This document shows positions 50,601-58,800 of a stretch of 64,000 bases of DNA, piece by piece. Source of the stretch: an uncultured Acidobacteriota bacterium (GTDB lineage: Bacteria; Acidobacteriota; Vicinamibacteria; Marinacidobacterales; SMYC01); the NCBI GenBank assembly GCA_947259165.1, contig CAMYKY010000005.1, forward strand, positions 1 to 64,000. The letters run 5' to 3'. The position numbers were made by a program, and so were the translations under genes. The notes beneath the pieces are model-generated. The model did not search any database. It was not told the origin of the DNA and saw only the letters and a list, made by a program, of their open reading frames with translations. Every line of letters starts with the position of its first letter. Position 1 is the first letter of the stretch.

Positions 50601-50628
50601 GTATACGGTATACGGCATACGGCGATCG
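50601..50628. repeat. Short 7-bp tandem repeat in the promoter region of the glycan operon
   Basis: Three tandem 7-base units (GTATACG, GTATACG, GCATACG) and a degenerate fourth (GCGATCG) lie about 90 bases upstream of the GT2 start. An inverse relative, GCCGTATGCC, occurs near 50728, and GGTATACGGG occurs downstream of the dehydrogenase gene near 53193. The repeat could be a protein-binding site or a dispersed short repeat. Confidence 0.55.
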
Positions 50629-50772
50629 GAGCTCGGAATTTGGCGAGGAGCCAAACACGGCAAGGCGGGCGTTGCTAGCTACAGCTCGGACCACCGTGGA
50701 GATGGGCTAGGTCTCAATCGAGCCTTTGCCGTATGCCACGACGGCGGTCGCCATCGATCGCAGTGCGACCGC

Positions 50773-51744
50773 TCAGTGCCGCGTAATAATATTCGTCTGC
50801 TCGAGGAGCGAGACGCTCTCGGCGAGAGCGAAGACCTTCTTGCGGATCAGCGCGTGCACTTGAGTCATGATACGGAGATCGGTCATCGGGCAGTTGTCGA
50901 TCGCTTCGCCGAGGGTCCCGTGCCGCACGACGGCCTGGAACACTTCCATTTCCGCCGGGGTGAAGTCGCAGATCCGCATTTTGCAGCTCTCGACGAGACG
51001 GATGGGTGCGTCCGGAGGAGGCAACTTGTTGATGAGCTCGTCGAGCTCTTTGGCCTGTTGTTCGCCTTCCTCGACGAGAGTCTCGAACGGCATGCTCATC
51101 GACCGCGGAACGGCGTCGTTCGCGGGAAACGGCTCGGTTTGGAACTCACCCCGATTCCACTCGAATGCACGGTAGAGAGCCTTTTCAGCCCTGGCTTTGC
51201 CCGATTCGGCGAACACCACCCGACCGTCGTGTATGTAGACTTCGATCTTGGTCGTCTCGTTGCGAGCCAGAACGAGCCGGACCGAAGATCCTTGCTGGCA
51301 CAAACTCGAGATGAGCTCTTTGAGCGTCAACCCCGGGTTATCGCTGCCGTTGCGGCGAAAGCTTCCCTGTCGAGCTACTCGCGGAAGATGGGACTCGGCG
51401 TCTTTGGAGTCTCCATTGGTGAGTCGAACCGTGATCTCGTTGTTCCCGATCCGAACGCGATCGCCGTGGTTGAGCTTGCGCCGCTTGACCCGTTCCTCGT
51501 TGACGTAGGAGCCATTCGTGCTGCCAAGATCGTGCAGCACGAGAGCATCGTCCTCGTTGAGAATCTCGGCGTGGTAGTTCGAAACGTTCCTGGAGTTGAA
51601 CGACAAGTCGTTCGATTCGTGCCGTCCTATGGCAACACGAAATACCTCCAATAGATCGAACCCAAATACTTTCTTTTCCGTCGCCAGTAGCAGGACGTGA
51701 GCCCCCTCCGCCACCGATTCACCGTTTTTGGACGCAACATCCAC
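50773..51744 (-). CDS. FHA-domain protein with C-terminal DUF4388-type region
   Basis: This 323-residue cytoplasmic protein has an FHA domain in its first ~110 residues (VAIGRHESNDLSFNSRNVSN, then LHDLGSTNGSYVNEERVKRR). The central part resembles the DUF4388 (PATAN-like) domain: LTLKELISSLCQQGSSVRLV, IYIHDGRVVFAESG-like strand and KALYRAFEWNRGEF. FHA domains bind phosphothreonine, and DUF4388 proteins act in bacterial signalling linked to motility or Ser/Thr kinases. GTG 51744 has GGAG eight bases upstream and is preferred over the frame's first start at 51786. No kinase lies next to it in this window. Confidence 0.8.
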   Translation of the reverse strand: MDVASKNGESVAEGAHVLLLATEKKVFGFDLLEVFRVAIGRHESNDLSFNSRNVSNYHAEILNEDDALVLHDLGSTNGSYVNEERVKRRKLNHGDRVRIGNNEITVRLTNGDSKDAESHLPRVARQGSFRRNGSDNPGLTLKELISSLCQQGSSVRLVLARNETTKIEVYIHDGRVVFAESGKARAEKALYRAFEWNRGEFQTEPFPANDAVPRSMSMPFETLVEEGEQQAKELDELINKLPPPDAPIRLVESCKMRICDFTPAEMEVFQAVVRHGTLGEAIDNCPMTDLRIMTQVHALIRKKVFALAESVSLLEQTNIITRH

Positions 51745-52083
51745 GGGTTTGTCTCCTCGCTCAACGTCTCGAGAGCAACAATGCACTTAAGCAATCGCGA
51801 TGCCATTCGCGCTCCAGACGAGTGCCCCCCTCAACTGACTCGTGGAAATGGATTTAGTGTGTCGGCACGAGACGTCGTCTGGGGAAACCATGGGATTTTC
51901 CCTACACGCGACGGAGGATCCCCACATCAAATCGCACGTTCCCGTGATAGCATTTGCCGCCCTTGGGGATTGAGCTCGCCGTTGCCCCCGATGAGCGCCA
52001 GGAAATAGTCATATAGATGATGAAGATGTACGCCGAGCGGACCGTTGCACTGTCAAGTCCGAGACAAGAGTTGGGTTAGCGGC

Positions 52084-53181
52084 ATGGCAGAAACACTCTA
52101 CGTGCGTCACGGCCGGCTCCATTACTTCGTCCGCGAAGCGCTCAAGCGCCTGAGGGTCCCAGCCACCCACGCATCCAAAATCGGCGACGCTCTGATTGCA
52201 GCCGACCTCGCCGGCGTCGAAGGAGAGGGCGTTAGCCGACTCCCTTTGTTCGCAACACGTATCCGGACCGGGCTCATCAATCCGAACCCGGGTATGAAGA
52301 TCGCCCATCAAGAAGAAGCGACCGCCACGATCGACGGGGACAACGGCATGGGCCATGTGGTCGGGATGCGCTCGATGGAGCTCGCAATGGAGCTTGCGAA
52401 ACAGTTTGGAGTTTCGGCGGTAGCCGCGAGAAACAGCAACGATTTCGGGATGGCCGGCTACTACGCTCGGCTGGCGCTCGAGGAACAGATGGTCGGTATC
52501 GTCATGTCCAACGCAGTCCCCGCGATGGTCCCCACATACGGGACAACGCCGATGCTCGGGGCGAATCCACTAGCGATCGCTATCCCGGTGGCCGAAGACG
52601 CTGCTCCCTTCGTCCTCGACTTCGCGACTACCAGCATGTCGCGTCCCTCGATCGAAGACGCTGCCCGGCGCGGCGAGCAGATTCCCGACGGGGTCGCGCT
52701 CGACGCCTCTGGAAAGATGACTCACGACCCGCAAGCCGCCCTCGAAGCCTTGCACCTTCTGCCGCTCGGCGGCACGCCCGCATCGGGCTCCCACAAAGGA
52801 TTCGGTCTCGCGCTCGCTATCGACATTCTCTCTGGCGTGCTTTCGGGCGGAGCCTTCGGACGGCAGCTTGCTGGCCCTGAAGGAACGCATGAAGCGGTCG
52901 CGGGCATTGGGCATTTCTTTATTGCCGTGCGGCTTCGCGCCTTCGGCCCGTGGGTGAAGTTCCGAAACGGCATCACCGACATGATGCGCCAGCTTACCGG
53001 CTCCCCCGCGAAAGGGGCGCCCCGCATCTACTACCCCGGCGAAGCCGAGTTCGAGATCGACCAAGAACGCCGCGCGAGCGGCATCCCCATCGCGCCCGAC
53101 GTCGCCTCCGAGCTCGAAGGCCTATCCCGCCAACTCGACATCCACGATTCCTGGGAACATTTGATCGAAGGCAGGAAGTAG
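52084..53181 (+). CDS. Malate/L-lactate dehydrogenase family (Ldh-type) oxidoreductase
   Basis: This is a 365-residue NAD(P)-dependent 2-hydroxyacid dehydrogenase of the Ldh/YlbC/ComC family, which is distinct from classical LDH/MDH. Typical segments are SRLPLFATRIRTGLINPNPG, then VSAVAARNSNDFGMAGYYAR with the catalytic-His equivalent region changed, and ASGSHKGFGLALAIDILSGV near the C-terminus. The usual family motif NSnHfG reads NSNDFG here, with Asp instead of the catalytic His, so the activity needs checking. ATG 52084 is chosen over the open-frame start at 52045. It is convergent with the HAD-ECH gene. Confidence 0.82.
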   Translation: MAETLYVRHGRLHYFVREALKRLRVPATHASKIGDALIAADLAGVEGEGVSRLPLFATRIRTGLINPNPGMKIAHQEEATATIDGDNGMGHVVGMRSMELAMELAKQFGVSAVAARNSNDFGMAGYYARLALEEQMVGIVMSNAVPAMVPTYGTTPMLGANPLAIAIPVAEDAAPFVLDFATTSMSRPSIEDAARRGEQIPDGVALDASGKMTHDPQAALEALHLLPLGGTPASGSHKGFGLALAIDILSGVLSGGAFGRQLAGPEGTHEAVAGIGHFFIAVRLRAFGPWVKFRNGITDMMRQLTGSPAKGAPRIYYPGEAEFEIDQERRASGIPIAPDVASELEGLSRQLDIHDSWEHLIEGRK

Positions 53182-53213
53182 CTCGCATTGGTGCGGTATA
53201 CGGGACGCCGCTT

Positions 53214-55235
53214 CTAGCGGTGGACGAACTTGGCTTTCGTGCGGGGGCCGTTTTTGATGAAGTTGTCGACGCCGGTGCGCATGTCTTCGAGCGCGCAAAC
53301 TTCGCCGAAACACTTGCATTCGAAACGCAGGCCTTCTGGTAGCGGCATGCGCGCGCCCTCCAAGATTGCTTTTTGAAGCACCTCGTCGACCGCGCGTGAC
53401 AGGTGCCTGATATCGACGTCGGGGAGCTCGTCGGGGACTTCGATCGGCCCTGTGGGAATCCGGGGTAGCGTCTCAATGCCGTCGGCTGCGGCGCGGGCCA
53501 ACGTCACGGCTGCAGCCACGACATCGCCATCAATTTCTTCTCGAATCAAACCGAGCTTCAACGCTTCGGCGCTCGAGATGGTGCGTCCGGTGCGCAGCAG
53601 AGGCCAGGCGTTGTCGAGTCCAATCCATCTTGGAAGTCGCTGGGTCGCGCCGGCGCCGGGGATGATGCCTAGATTGGGCTCCGGCTGCGCGGCGAGCGGG
53701 GCAATGCCCTTTCGCGCGACTCTGGCGTGGCAGGCCATCCCGAGCTCGTTGCCGCCTCCGAACGCGAGCCCGTTGTAAGCGCACACGACCGGTTTTTCGA
53801 ACGACTCGACGCGGTCGAGCACGGCGTGCGAGCGCAAAGACTGTCGCTCCCCCGCCTCCGCCGATTCGATACGGGCGAGCATGGACACATCAGCTCCCGA
53901 CACGAAAGCCTTGCGGCCGAAGCCTGTCAGCACCACGCCTCGGATGGACCCATCGGACGCAATCGCGTCCAAGTGCCGTTCGAGCTGATCGAACACGTCT
54001 TGATTGAGAGCGTTGAGCACCTGAGGTCTTCGGATCGTGAGAACGGCGATCCCGTCGTCGTCCCGGCGGAGCACATGAGCAATGTCCCAGGGTTCGTCCG
54101 CAGCCACTTGTTGCACGAGCGCTTTGCCGACCGGAAAACTCTCGTGGATCGCTTGGTACGCGCGCACTCGGTCGAGGGCGGTTTCCAACCCGACCTCGTT
54201 CATGAACGCAAACGGAGGACGGATGACGAGCCCGATCGCGGCGCCGAGCTCCAGGTCGGCGAGGCTCACGATCCCGCTCGAGAGCACTTCGTTGACCAGG
54301 CCGAAATAAGCACCGATCATCCTCTCCTCGATCACTTTCGCGCGATCGGCCGTAATCTCGACGGTCTCGCCGCGCGCGGGCACGTCCCAGGCTTCACCCG
54401 CCGCGATCGCGTCTTTCATGAGTGTCGGCGTTTTGAACCACGAGCTCACGCGCTCGTGCGCCTGGTCGAGACCGTGTGCGGTGATCGGATTGCCGCCGGT
54501 GAGATTCATCGCCGTGAACGGGCCAACACCTAGACCGAGAGCTTTTCTGGCTACCCAGTCGACTTCCTTGACCGTGCCGAGACCTTCTTCGACGGCGAGG
54601 GCCGCGGCCTGGAACAGCCCTTCGAAAATCGGGTCGATCGCGTAGCCGTAGCGGCTTCGAACACGGATTGGAACTTTCCCGATAGCTTCGTAAAACGCCA
54701 GGAGCCAATCCACGACATCGTCCGAGCTCGCCTCAGCGGGCACGATCTCCACGACTGGGTTTCTTTCCGCCGGGAAGAAATAGTGAATGACGAGTGAGCA
54801 CGACGGCTCTCTGACTTCGGCGAAAATGCGCTCCGGCTCGAGATGGGAGGAGTTTGACGCGAGAATGGCATCGGACGCGGCCAGGTTTTCGACCTGGGCA
54901 AAAATGCGCTGCTTCAGCCCCAGCTCCTCGGTGGCGGCTTCGATCACCAGGTCTGCGTCGCGCAGCACTTCGTAGTCTTCGGTGAACGTCACGTTCGCCT
55001 TGATCGTGCTTCCCTGCTCGGGAGTGAACGCGCTCGTCTCGATACCTTTGTCCACTTTCTTGTCGAGCTTCGCGCGGCCCGCGGAGAGCGCCGACGGTGC
55101 GATGTCGACGACAATCACCGAGACACCGTCGGGCTCGAGAACTTTGGACATGTGGAGTGCGATGTCGGGCCCTATCTGACCCGAGCCGACGATGCCAATC
55201 TTCTTCAGAGTGCGGGATCCGATCGTGAACGCCAA
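53214..55235 (-). CDS. Bifunctional 3-hydroxyacyl-CoA dehydrogenase/enoyl-CoA hydratase (HAD-ECH order)
   Basis: This is a 673-residue fatty-acid beta-oxidation enzyme. The N-terminal half is the NAD-dependent dehydrogenase: KKIGIVGSGQIGPDIALHM and, further on, ASNSSHLEPERIFAEVREPS and VIHYFFPAERNPVVEIVPAE with the catalytic His. The C-terminal third (from about residue 405) is an enoyl-CoA hydratase/crotonase with AFVSGADVSMLARI, LAFGGGNELGMACHARVARK and AQPEPNLGIIPGAGATQRLP, so both catalytic Glu positions are kept. This is the opposite order to FadB. TTG 55235 is the start because AGGAGG lies seven bases upstream. The longer frame runs into the repeat element and is not used. Confidence 0.88.
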   Translation of the reverse strand: MAFTIGSRTLKKIGIVGSGQIGPDIALHMSKVLEPDGVSVIVVDIAPSALSAGRAKLDKKVDKGIETSAFTPEQGSTIKANVTFTEDYEVLRDADLVIEAATEELGLKQRIFAQVENLAASDAILASNSSHLEPERIFAEVREPSCSLVIHYFFPAERNPVVEIVPAEASSDDVVDWLLAFYEAIGKVPIRVRSRYGYAIDPIFEGLFQAAALAVEEGLGTVKEVDWVARKALGLGVGPFTAMNLTGGNPITAHGLDQAHERVSSWFKTPTLMKDAIAAGEAWDVPARGETVEITADRAKVIEERMIGAYFGLVNEVLSSGIVSLADLELGAAIGLVIRPPFAFMNEVGLETALDRVRAYQAIHESFPVGKALVQQVAADEPWDIAHVLRRDDDGIAVLTIRRPQVLNALNQDVFDQLERHLDAIASDGSIRGVVLTGFGRKAFVSGADVSMLARIESAEAGERQSLRSHAVLDRVESFEKPVVCAYNGLAFGGGNELGMACHARVARKGIAPLAAQPEPNLGIIPGAGATQRLPRWIGLDNAWPLLRTGRTISSAEALKLGLIREEIDGDVVAAAVTLARAAADGIETLPRIPTGPIEVPDELPDVDIRHLSRAVDEVLQKAILEGARMPLPEGLRFECKCFGEVCALEDMRTGVDNFIKNGPRTKAKFVHR

Positions 55236-55257
55236 GAGACTACCTCCTATTACTAGT

Positions 55258-55440
55258 ACTAGTGGACTGTAACAGTTATTCGTTGCGCAAATCGCGAGGT
55301 CATTTTGTGGGCTGGCAAGGCGTGATGACGACGATTTATCCGGATAAATACCGCCTTCCGCAGCGAGCTTGTCGAGCGGAGGGCAAGGCCGAAGGCCGAA
55401 CTGCAACTAATGTTCGCAACGCAGCCAGCGCGCAAAAGGG
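55258..55440. repeat. Terminal-inverted-repeat element, copy B (rearranged)
   Basis: The left end ACTAGTGGACTGTAACAG matches the end of copy A at 15279-15445, and the following core (GCGCAAATCGCGAGGTCATT, then TGTGGGCTGGCAAGGCG) is nearly identical to copy A read in reverse. The middle is replaced by about 60 extra bases that contain their own inverted GC-rich repeat. The right terminal repeat is missing, and the similarity stops at the shared GCAACGCAGCCAGCGCGC stretch. ACTAGT is doubled at the left border (55252-55263). The 3' end of the minus-strand aminotransferase gene lies inside the element. Confidence 0.75.
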
Positions 55441-56578
55441 GAGCCATCGAATCAGCGTGGCTATCGAGCACCTGAAAAAGCGCGTCGATGTCGTCGTGCA
55501 GGTTGTAATAATGAAAGCTGACTCGAATGCCCTCTCCACGAGCCGAGACGACGATGTTCTCTCTCGCGAGCGCTTCGACGATGCGTTGTGAGTCGTGGCA
55601 AGCGAGGACGACGAGAGGACCACGTCGTTCCGGTTCTTCCGGTGTGAGCATCGTAAAGCCCCGTCGCTTGGCCCCGTCGATGAGCCGCGAGGCAAGCGCT
55701 TCCAGATGAGCTTGAACTGTGACCGGGTCGAGTTGTCCCAGGAGCTCGATCCCGGCAAACCCCGCATACAAGTTGGGCACCGGTGGTGTTCCGGTCTCGA
55801 AGCGCCGCGCCGACGCATGATAGGTGGCGCGCTCGATGTCGAAGTCGAACGGTTTTTCCTGGCCAAACCATCCCGTCACCAAGGGTTCGAGCTCGTCGAT
55901 GAGCTCGCGTCGAACGTAGAGAAAGCCAAGCCCCGAAGACCCCAGCAGGTACTTCAACGTTCCGGTAACGAGGAAATCGCACTGAAGCGCTTTGACGTCC
56001 AGGGGCCGGGTGCCGGTCGACTGATAGTCGTCGATGAGCGTGAGGGCGCCGACGGCCTTCGCGCAGCGCACGACGGCCTCGATGTCTTGTCGATAGCCGT
56101 TGCGGAAGCAAACATGCGCGACGGGGACGAGGCGCACGCGCTCATCCAGCTCGTTCGCGTACGACTCGGCGGCGAGCCGGTTCGCTTCGGCGCGAACCCG
56201 AACGACGGAAGCGCCCCGCTTTTCCTGAGCCAGAAGGTTGTGGACCAGGGTCGGAAACTCGAAGTCACCGATGGCGATCCGATCGCGAGTCCCTTCGAAC
56301 GACAGAGCACTCACCAGGCCAGCGGCCGCGGTCGAGGCGCAATAGCTCACCGCAATCTCGTCCGCACTACAGCCGATGAAGCTCGCAAACACCGCCCGCG
56401 TCCGCTCGAGCATCTCGACCCAGTCCTCCCAGGGCGAGCCGTCCCTTCGCCAGGAGTCGAGATACGTGCCGTACGCCTTCTCGACGTCGTCGGACAGCGC
56501 CCCTTTGGAGCAGCTGTTGAGGAATACCTTCTTCTCGAAGATCGGGAACCGGCGGCGAAAGCGTTCCGGAGTGGTCAT
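55259..56578 (-). CDS. Class V aminotransferase with a repeat-derived C-terminal tail
   Basis: This 439-residue PLP enzyme of the aminotransferase class V group has TAAAGLVSALSFEGTRDRIA (phosphate-binding region), the PLP-contacting Asp in LIDDYQSTGTRPLDVKAL and the catalytic Lys in LVTGTLKYLLGSSGLGFLYV. The substrate is not identifiable; the group includes cysteine desulfurase-, kynureninase- and isopenicillin-epimerase-like enzymes. The fold should end near DIDALFQVLDSH. The last ~60 residues (from about ADSMAPLLRAGC) are read from repeat copy B, which also provides the TAG stop. The tail is rich in Ser, Arg and Ala and unlike the enzyme. The ATG overlaps the thioesterase stop (ATGA). Confidence 0.85.
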   Translation of the reverse strand: MTTPERFRRRFPIFEKKVFLNSCSKGALSDDVEKAYGTYLDSWRRDGSPWEDWVEMLERTRAVFASFIGCSADEIAVSYCASTAAAGLVSALSFEGTRDRIAIGDFEFPTLVHNLLAQEKRGASVVRVRAEANRLAAESYANELDERVRLVPVAHVCFRNGYRQDIEAVVRCAKAVGALTLIDDYQSTGTRPLDVKALQCDFLVTGTLKYLLGSSGLGFLYVRRELIDELEPLVTGWFGQEKPFDFDIERATYHASARRFETGTPPVPNLYAGFAGIELLGQLDPVTVQAHLEALASRLIDGAKRRGFTMLTPEEPERRGPLVVLACHDSQRIVEALARENIVVSARGEGIRVSFHYYNLHDDIDALFQVLDSHADSMAPLLRAGCVANISCSSAFGLALRSTSSLRKAVFIRINRRHHALPAHKMTSRFAQRITVTVH

Positions 56579-57012
56579 TCAGCTACAGGCTTAACAGGCT
56601 TGCGGGAAAGCCCCTCGAGCAAGCTCGCGAGCTTCGGCGGGACGGGGGTAGGACGAAAACTCTCGCGGCCCACGGTTGCAATCGTAATATGCCCATCTGC
56701 CAAATGAGTTCGTTCGGGCAAACGGTAAGCATTGAACCCGAAAGTGTAGCTAGTCCGGCCGAAACGCTGGAGGTGCATCTCCACCGAAAGAAGCTCCGCG
56801 AGCCGGGCCGGAGCGCGGTAGTTGCAATGCGCTGCAACTCGGGGCATCCACACATCCATTTCTTCTAGAAGCACCTCGTAGGAGAGCCCCTGATGGCGGT
56901 ACCACTCGAGCTCCGCCATCTCGAAGTAGCTGAAGTAGCGCGGAAAATAGACGATCTGGGCGAGGTCCACATCCGCCCACGGTACCCGATGCTCGATAGT
57001 GAATGGTTTCAT
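56575..57012 (-). CDS. Acyl-CoA thioesterase, 4HBT (hot-dog) family
   Basis: This is a 145-residue hot-dog-fold thioesterase. The catalytic motif VPWADVDLAQIVYFPRYFSY has the Asp of the YbgC/4-hydroxybenzoyl-CoA thioesterase type, followed by FEMAELEWYRHQGLSYEVLL. It hydrolyses acyl-CoA or aryl-CoA thioesters in the cytoplasm. Its stop overlaps the start of the downstream class V aminotransferase gene, and the HAD-ECH beta-oxidation gene lies further downstream, so a role in acyl-CoA metabolism is plausible. Confidence 0.87.
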   Translation of the reverse strand: MKPFTIEHRVPWADVDLAQIVYFPRYFSYFEMAELEWYRHQGLSYEVLLEEMDVWMPRVAAHCNYRAPARLAELLSVEMHLQRFGRTSYTFGFNAYRLPERTHLADGHITIATVGRESFRPTPVPPKLASLLEGLSRKPVKPVAE

Positions 57013-57162
57013 AACGCGAACGCGCCCCGCCTAATCCGACGGGGCGCGCGTATTCTAACCCAGCTACCAGTCGTCAGCATCGATACCGCGGCGCGGCGCG
57101 TGATGCAACGTTGCTTGAAGTATCCCTATCCCCTTTGCTTTTAACAATCTGCCAGCTAGTCG

Positions 57163-58671
57163 CTACGCGTTTTTCAAGCCGTCGCGCCATTCCTCGATTT
57201 GTTTCGCAGCGACGTCTCGACCACCGAGGCCGAATGCGATAGCAGCCGCGACGGCGAACGATCCTAACAACAGGCCGAACGCGAGCTCGATGATCTCGTT
57301 GGCGATCCCCATCTGCCTCAATGCGATCGCTGTCGAGAGCACCAGGATACCGACACGAGCCGCGGTCGCGAGAAGACCTGCTTGAGCGTTTCCGCTCGAG
57401 CGGATCGTGCTCGCGGCTACGTTGGCGAGGAAGAGGCCGACGCCGAATACGACGACGCCGAGTGCAAGCTGACCGGCGAACTCGAGCAGACGCGACAGCA
57501 GCACGGCGAGGTTGGCAAACCCCAGGAGCCCCGCCGCTTCGATCGACGCGAACAACATGATCACCGTGAGTAACAAAGTCCCGGCGAGCTCCGATGGTCG
57601 CTTCGCGCCGTCGTCCGCGTCATCTTTGGAGAGACCGAGTTTGCGAAGCACCGAGTCAAATCCTGCGCCCGCGAGAACGCCGGAGAGAAGCTGCGCTACG
57701 AGTCGGCCGACGTAAAACGCGAGCGCCAAGAGTACGGCCGCAGCAAACAGTCGCGGGATGGCATCGAGCACCTGCCCGAGCATGTTACTCGCCGGGCGGG
57801 TGATCGCCTCGAGCTCGAGCGCATTCAACGACGACAAGATCACGTTGAATAGGATGAACACGTAGACAACGAGCCCCACGAGCCCGGACAATTTGCGTGT
57901 GCCGAGAGCTGTACCCAATCCAACCTTCTCACCGAGTTGGTCGACGCCGACCGCACCGAGCAAGTTGGTCACAATCCTCTGCACGATGCGGGCGATGAGC
58001 CAACCGGCAGCGAGGATTACCCCCGCGGCGAGAACGTTCGGTAGAAACGTGAGCAGACGGCCCATCATCGCCTGAACGGGCTCGAGGAGACCGCCGAGCT
58101 GCAACGTACCCAGGACGATGGGAAGGAACAGGAGGAACACCAGCCAATAGAGGCCATCCCCGAGCGTTTTACCGAGGACCGGCTCCTCCCCTGATTCGAT
58201 CCCTGCTTCGCCACCGACTTTCTCGTCGAGACGCCAGCGATCGGTGGCGACCTGAACTGTCTTGCGTGCTACTGTCGCTACCAACCACGCGACGCCCACC
58301 AGCATGCCCGCGCCGAGAAGCTGCGGCATGTAGCCGAAGACCTTGTTCAACAACGTCAGAATCGGCTCGCTGACCACGGTGAGTTGCAGCGTATTGAAAA
58401 ACAGAACGATCGCGAACAACAGCAGGATGTAGTAGACCACCTTGGCAACGAACGGCTCGATCTCGAACTGCCCGCCTTTTTCGTCGCCGAGCACCCACTT
58501 CGCGATCCGGTTGTCGATGGTCGTGCTCTGGAGCGCCTTGCGCACACCCCAGGCAACGATGCGGGCTGCGAGCCAGCCGACAAAAAGTACGATGATCGCG
58601 ATGAGGACACGCAGCACTTGCGGCCCAAACACCTCCGCCAAACGCGGCATCATTTCATTCAATGAGCCCAT
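57163..58671 (-). CDS. Mechanosensitive-channel-like membrane protein (CmpX/TM-helix-repeat type)
   Basis: This 502-residue protein has about ten or more membrane helices arranged in repeats of the type LRVLIAIIVLFVGWLAARIV, then GVILAAGWLIARIVQRIVTN and LLALAFYVGRLVAQLLSG. These TM-helix repeats are found in CmpX and related members of the mechanosensitive ion channel group. The last part (LATAARVGILVLSTAIALRQ; AAAIAFGLGGRDVAAKQIEE) resembles the pore-lining and FGLGGR segment of MscS-like proteins. It may act as an osmotic-stress channel. A GGAGG ribosome-binding site lies five bases before the ATG. It stands alone between the thioesterase gene and the divergent receptor gene. Confidence 0.8.
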   Translation of the reverse strand: MGSLNEMMPRLAEVFGPQVLRVLIAIIVLFVGWLAARIVAWGVRKALQSTTIDNRIAKWVLGDEKGGQFEIEPFVAKVVYYILLLFAIVLFFNTLQLTVVSEPILTLLNKVFGYMPQLLGAGMLVGVAWLVATVARKTVQVATDRWRLDEKVGGEAGIESGEEPVLGKTLGDGLYWLVFLLFLPIVLGTLQLGGLLEPVQAMMGRLLTFLPNVLAAGVILAAGWLIARIVQRIVTNLLGAVGVDQLGEKVGLGTALGTRKLSGLVGLVVYVFILFNVILSSLNALELEAITRPASNMLGQVLDAIPRLFAAAVLLALAFYVGRLVAQLLSGVLAGAGFDSVLRKLGLSKDDADDGAKRPSELAGTLLLTVIMLFASIEAAGLLGFANLAVLLSRLLEFAGQLALGVVVFGVGLFLANVAASTIRSSGNAQAGLLATAARVGILVLSTAIALRQMGIANEIIELAFGLLLGSFAVAAAIAFGLGGRDVAAKQIEEWRDGLKNA

Positions 58672-58800
58672 TAGAGCCTCCTAAACTTTGAGATATGCGC
58701 GGCACAAAAAATCGTTCACAGGTGAGAGTTGCTTCGTGCGGACGATGCGAAGCAGTATATAGCACGTCATGACGATTCGTTTCGTGCGTGAGGGTCTCTA

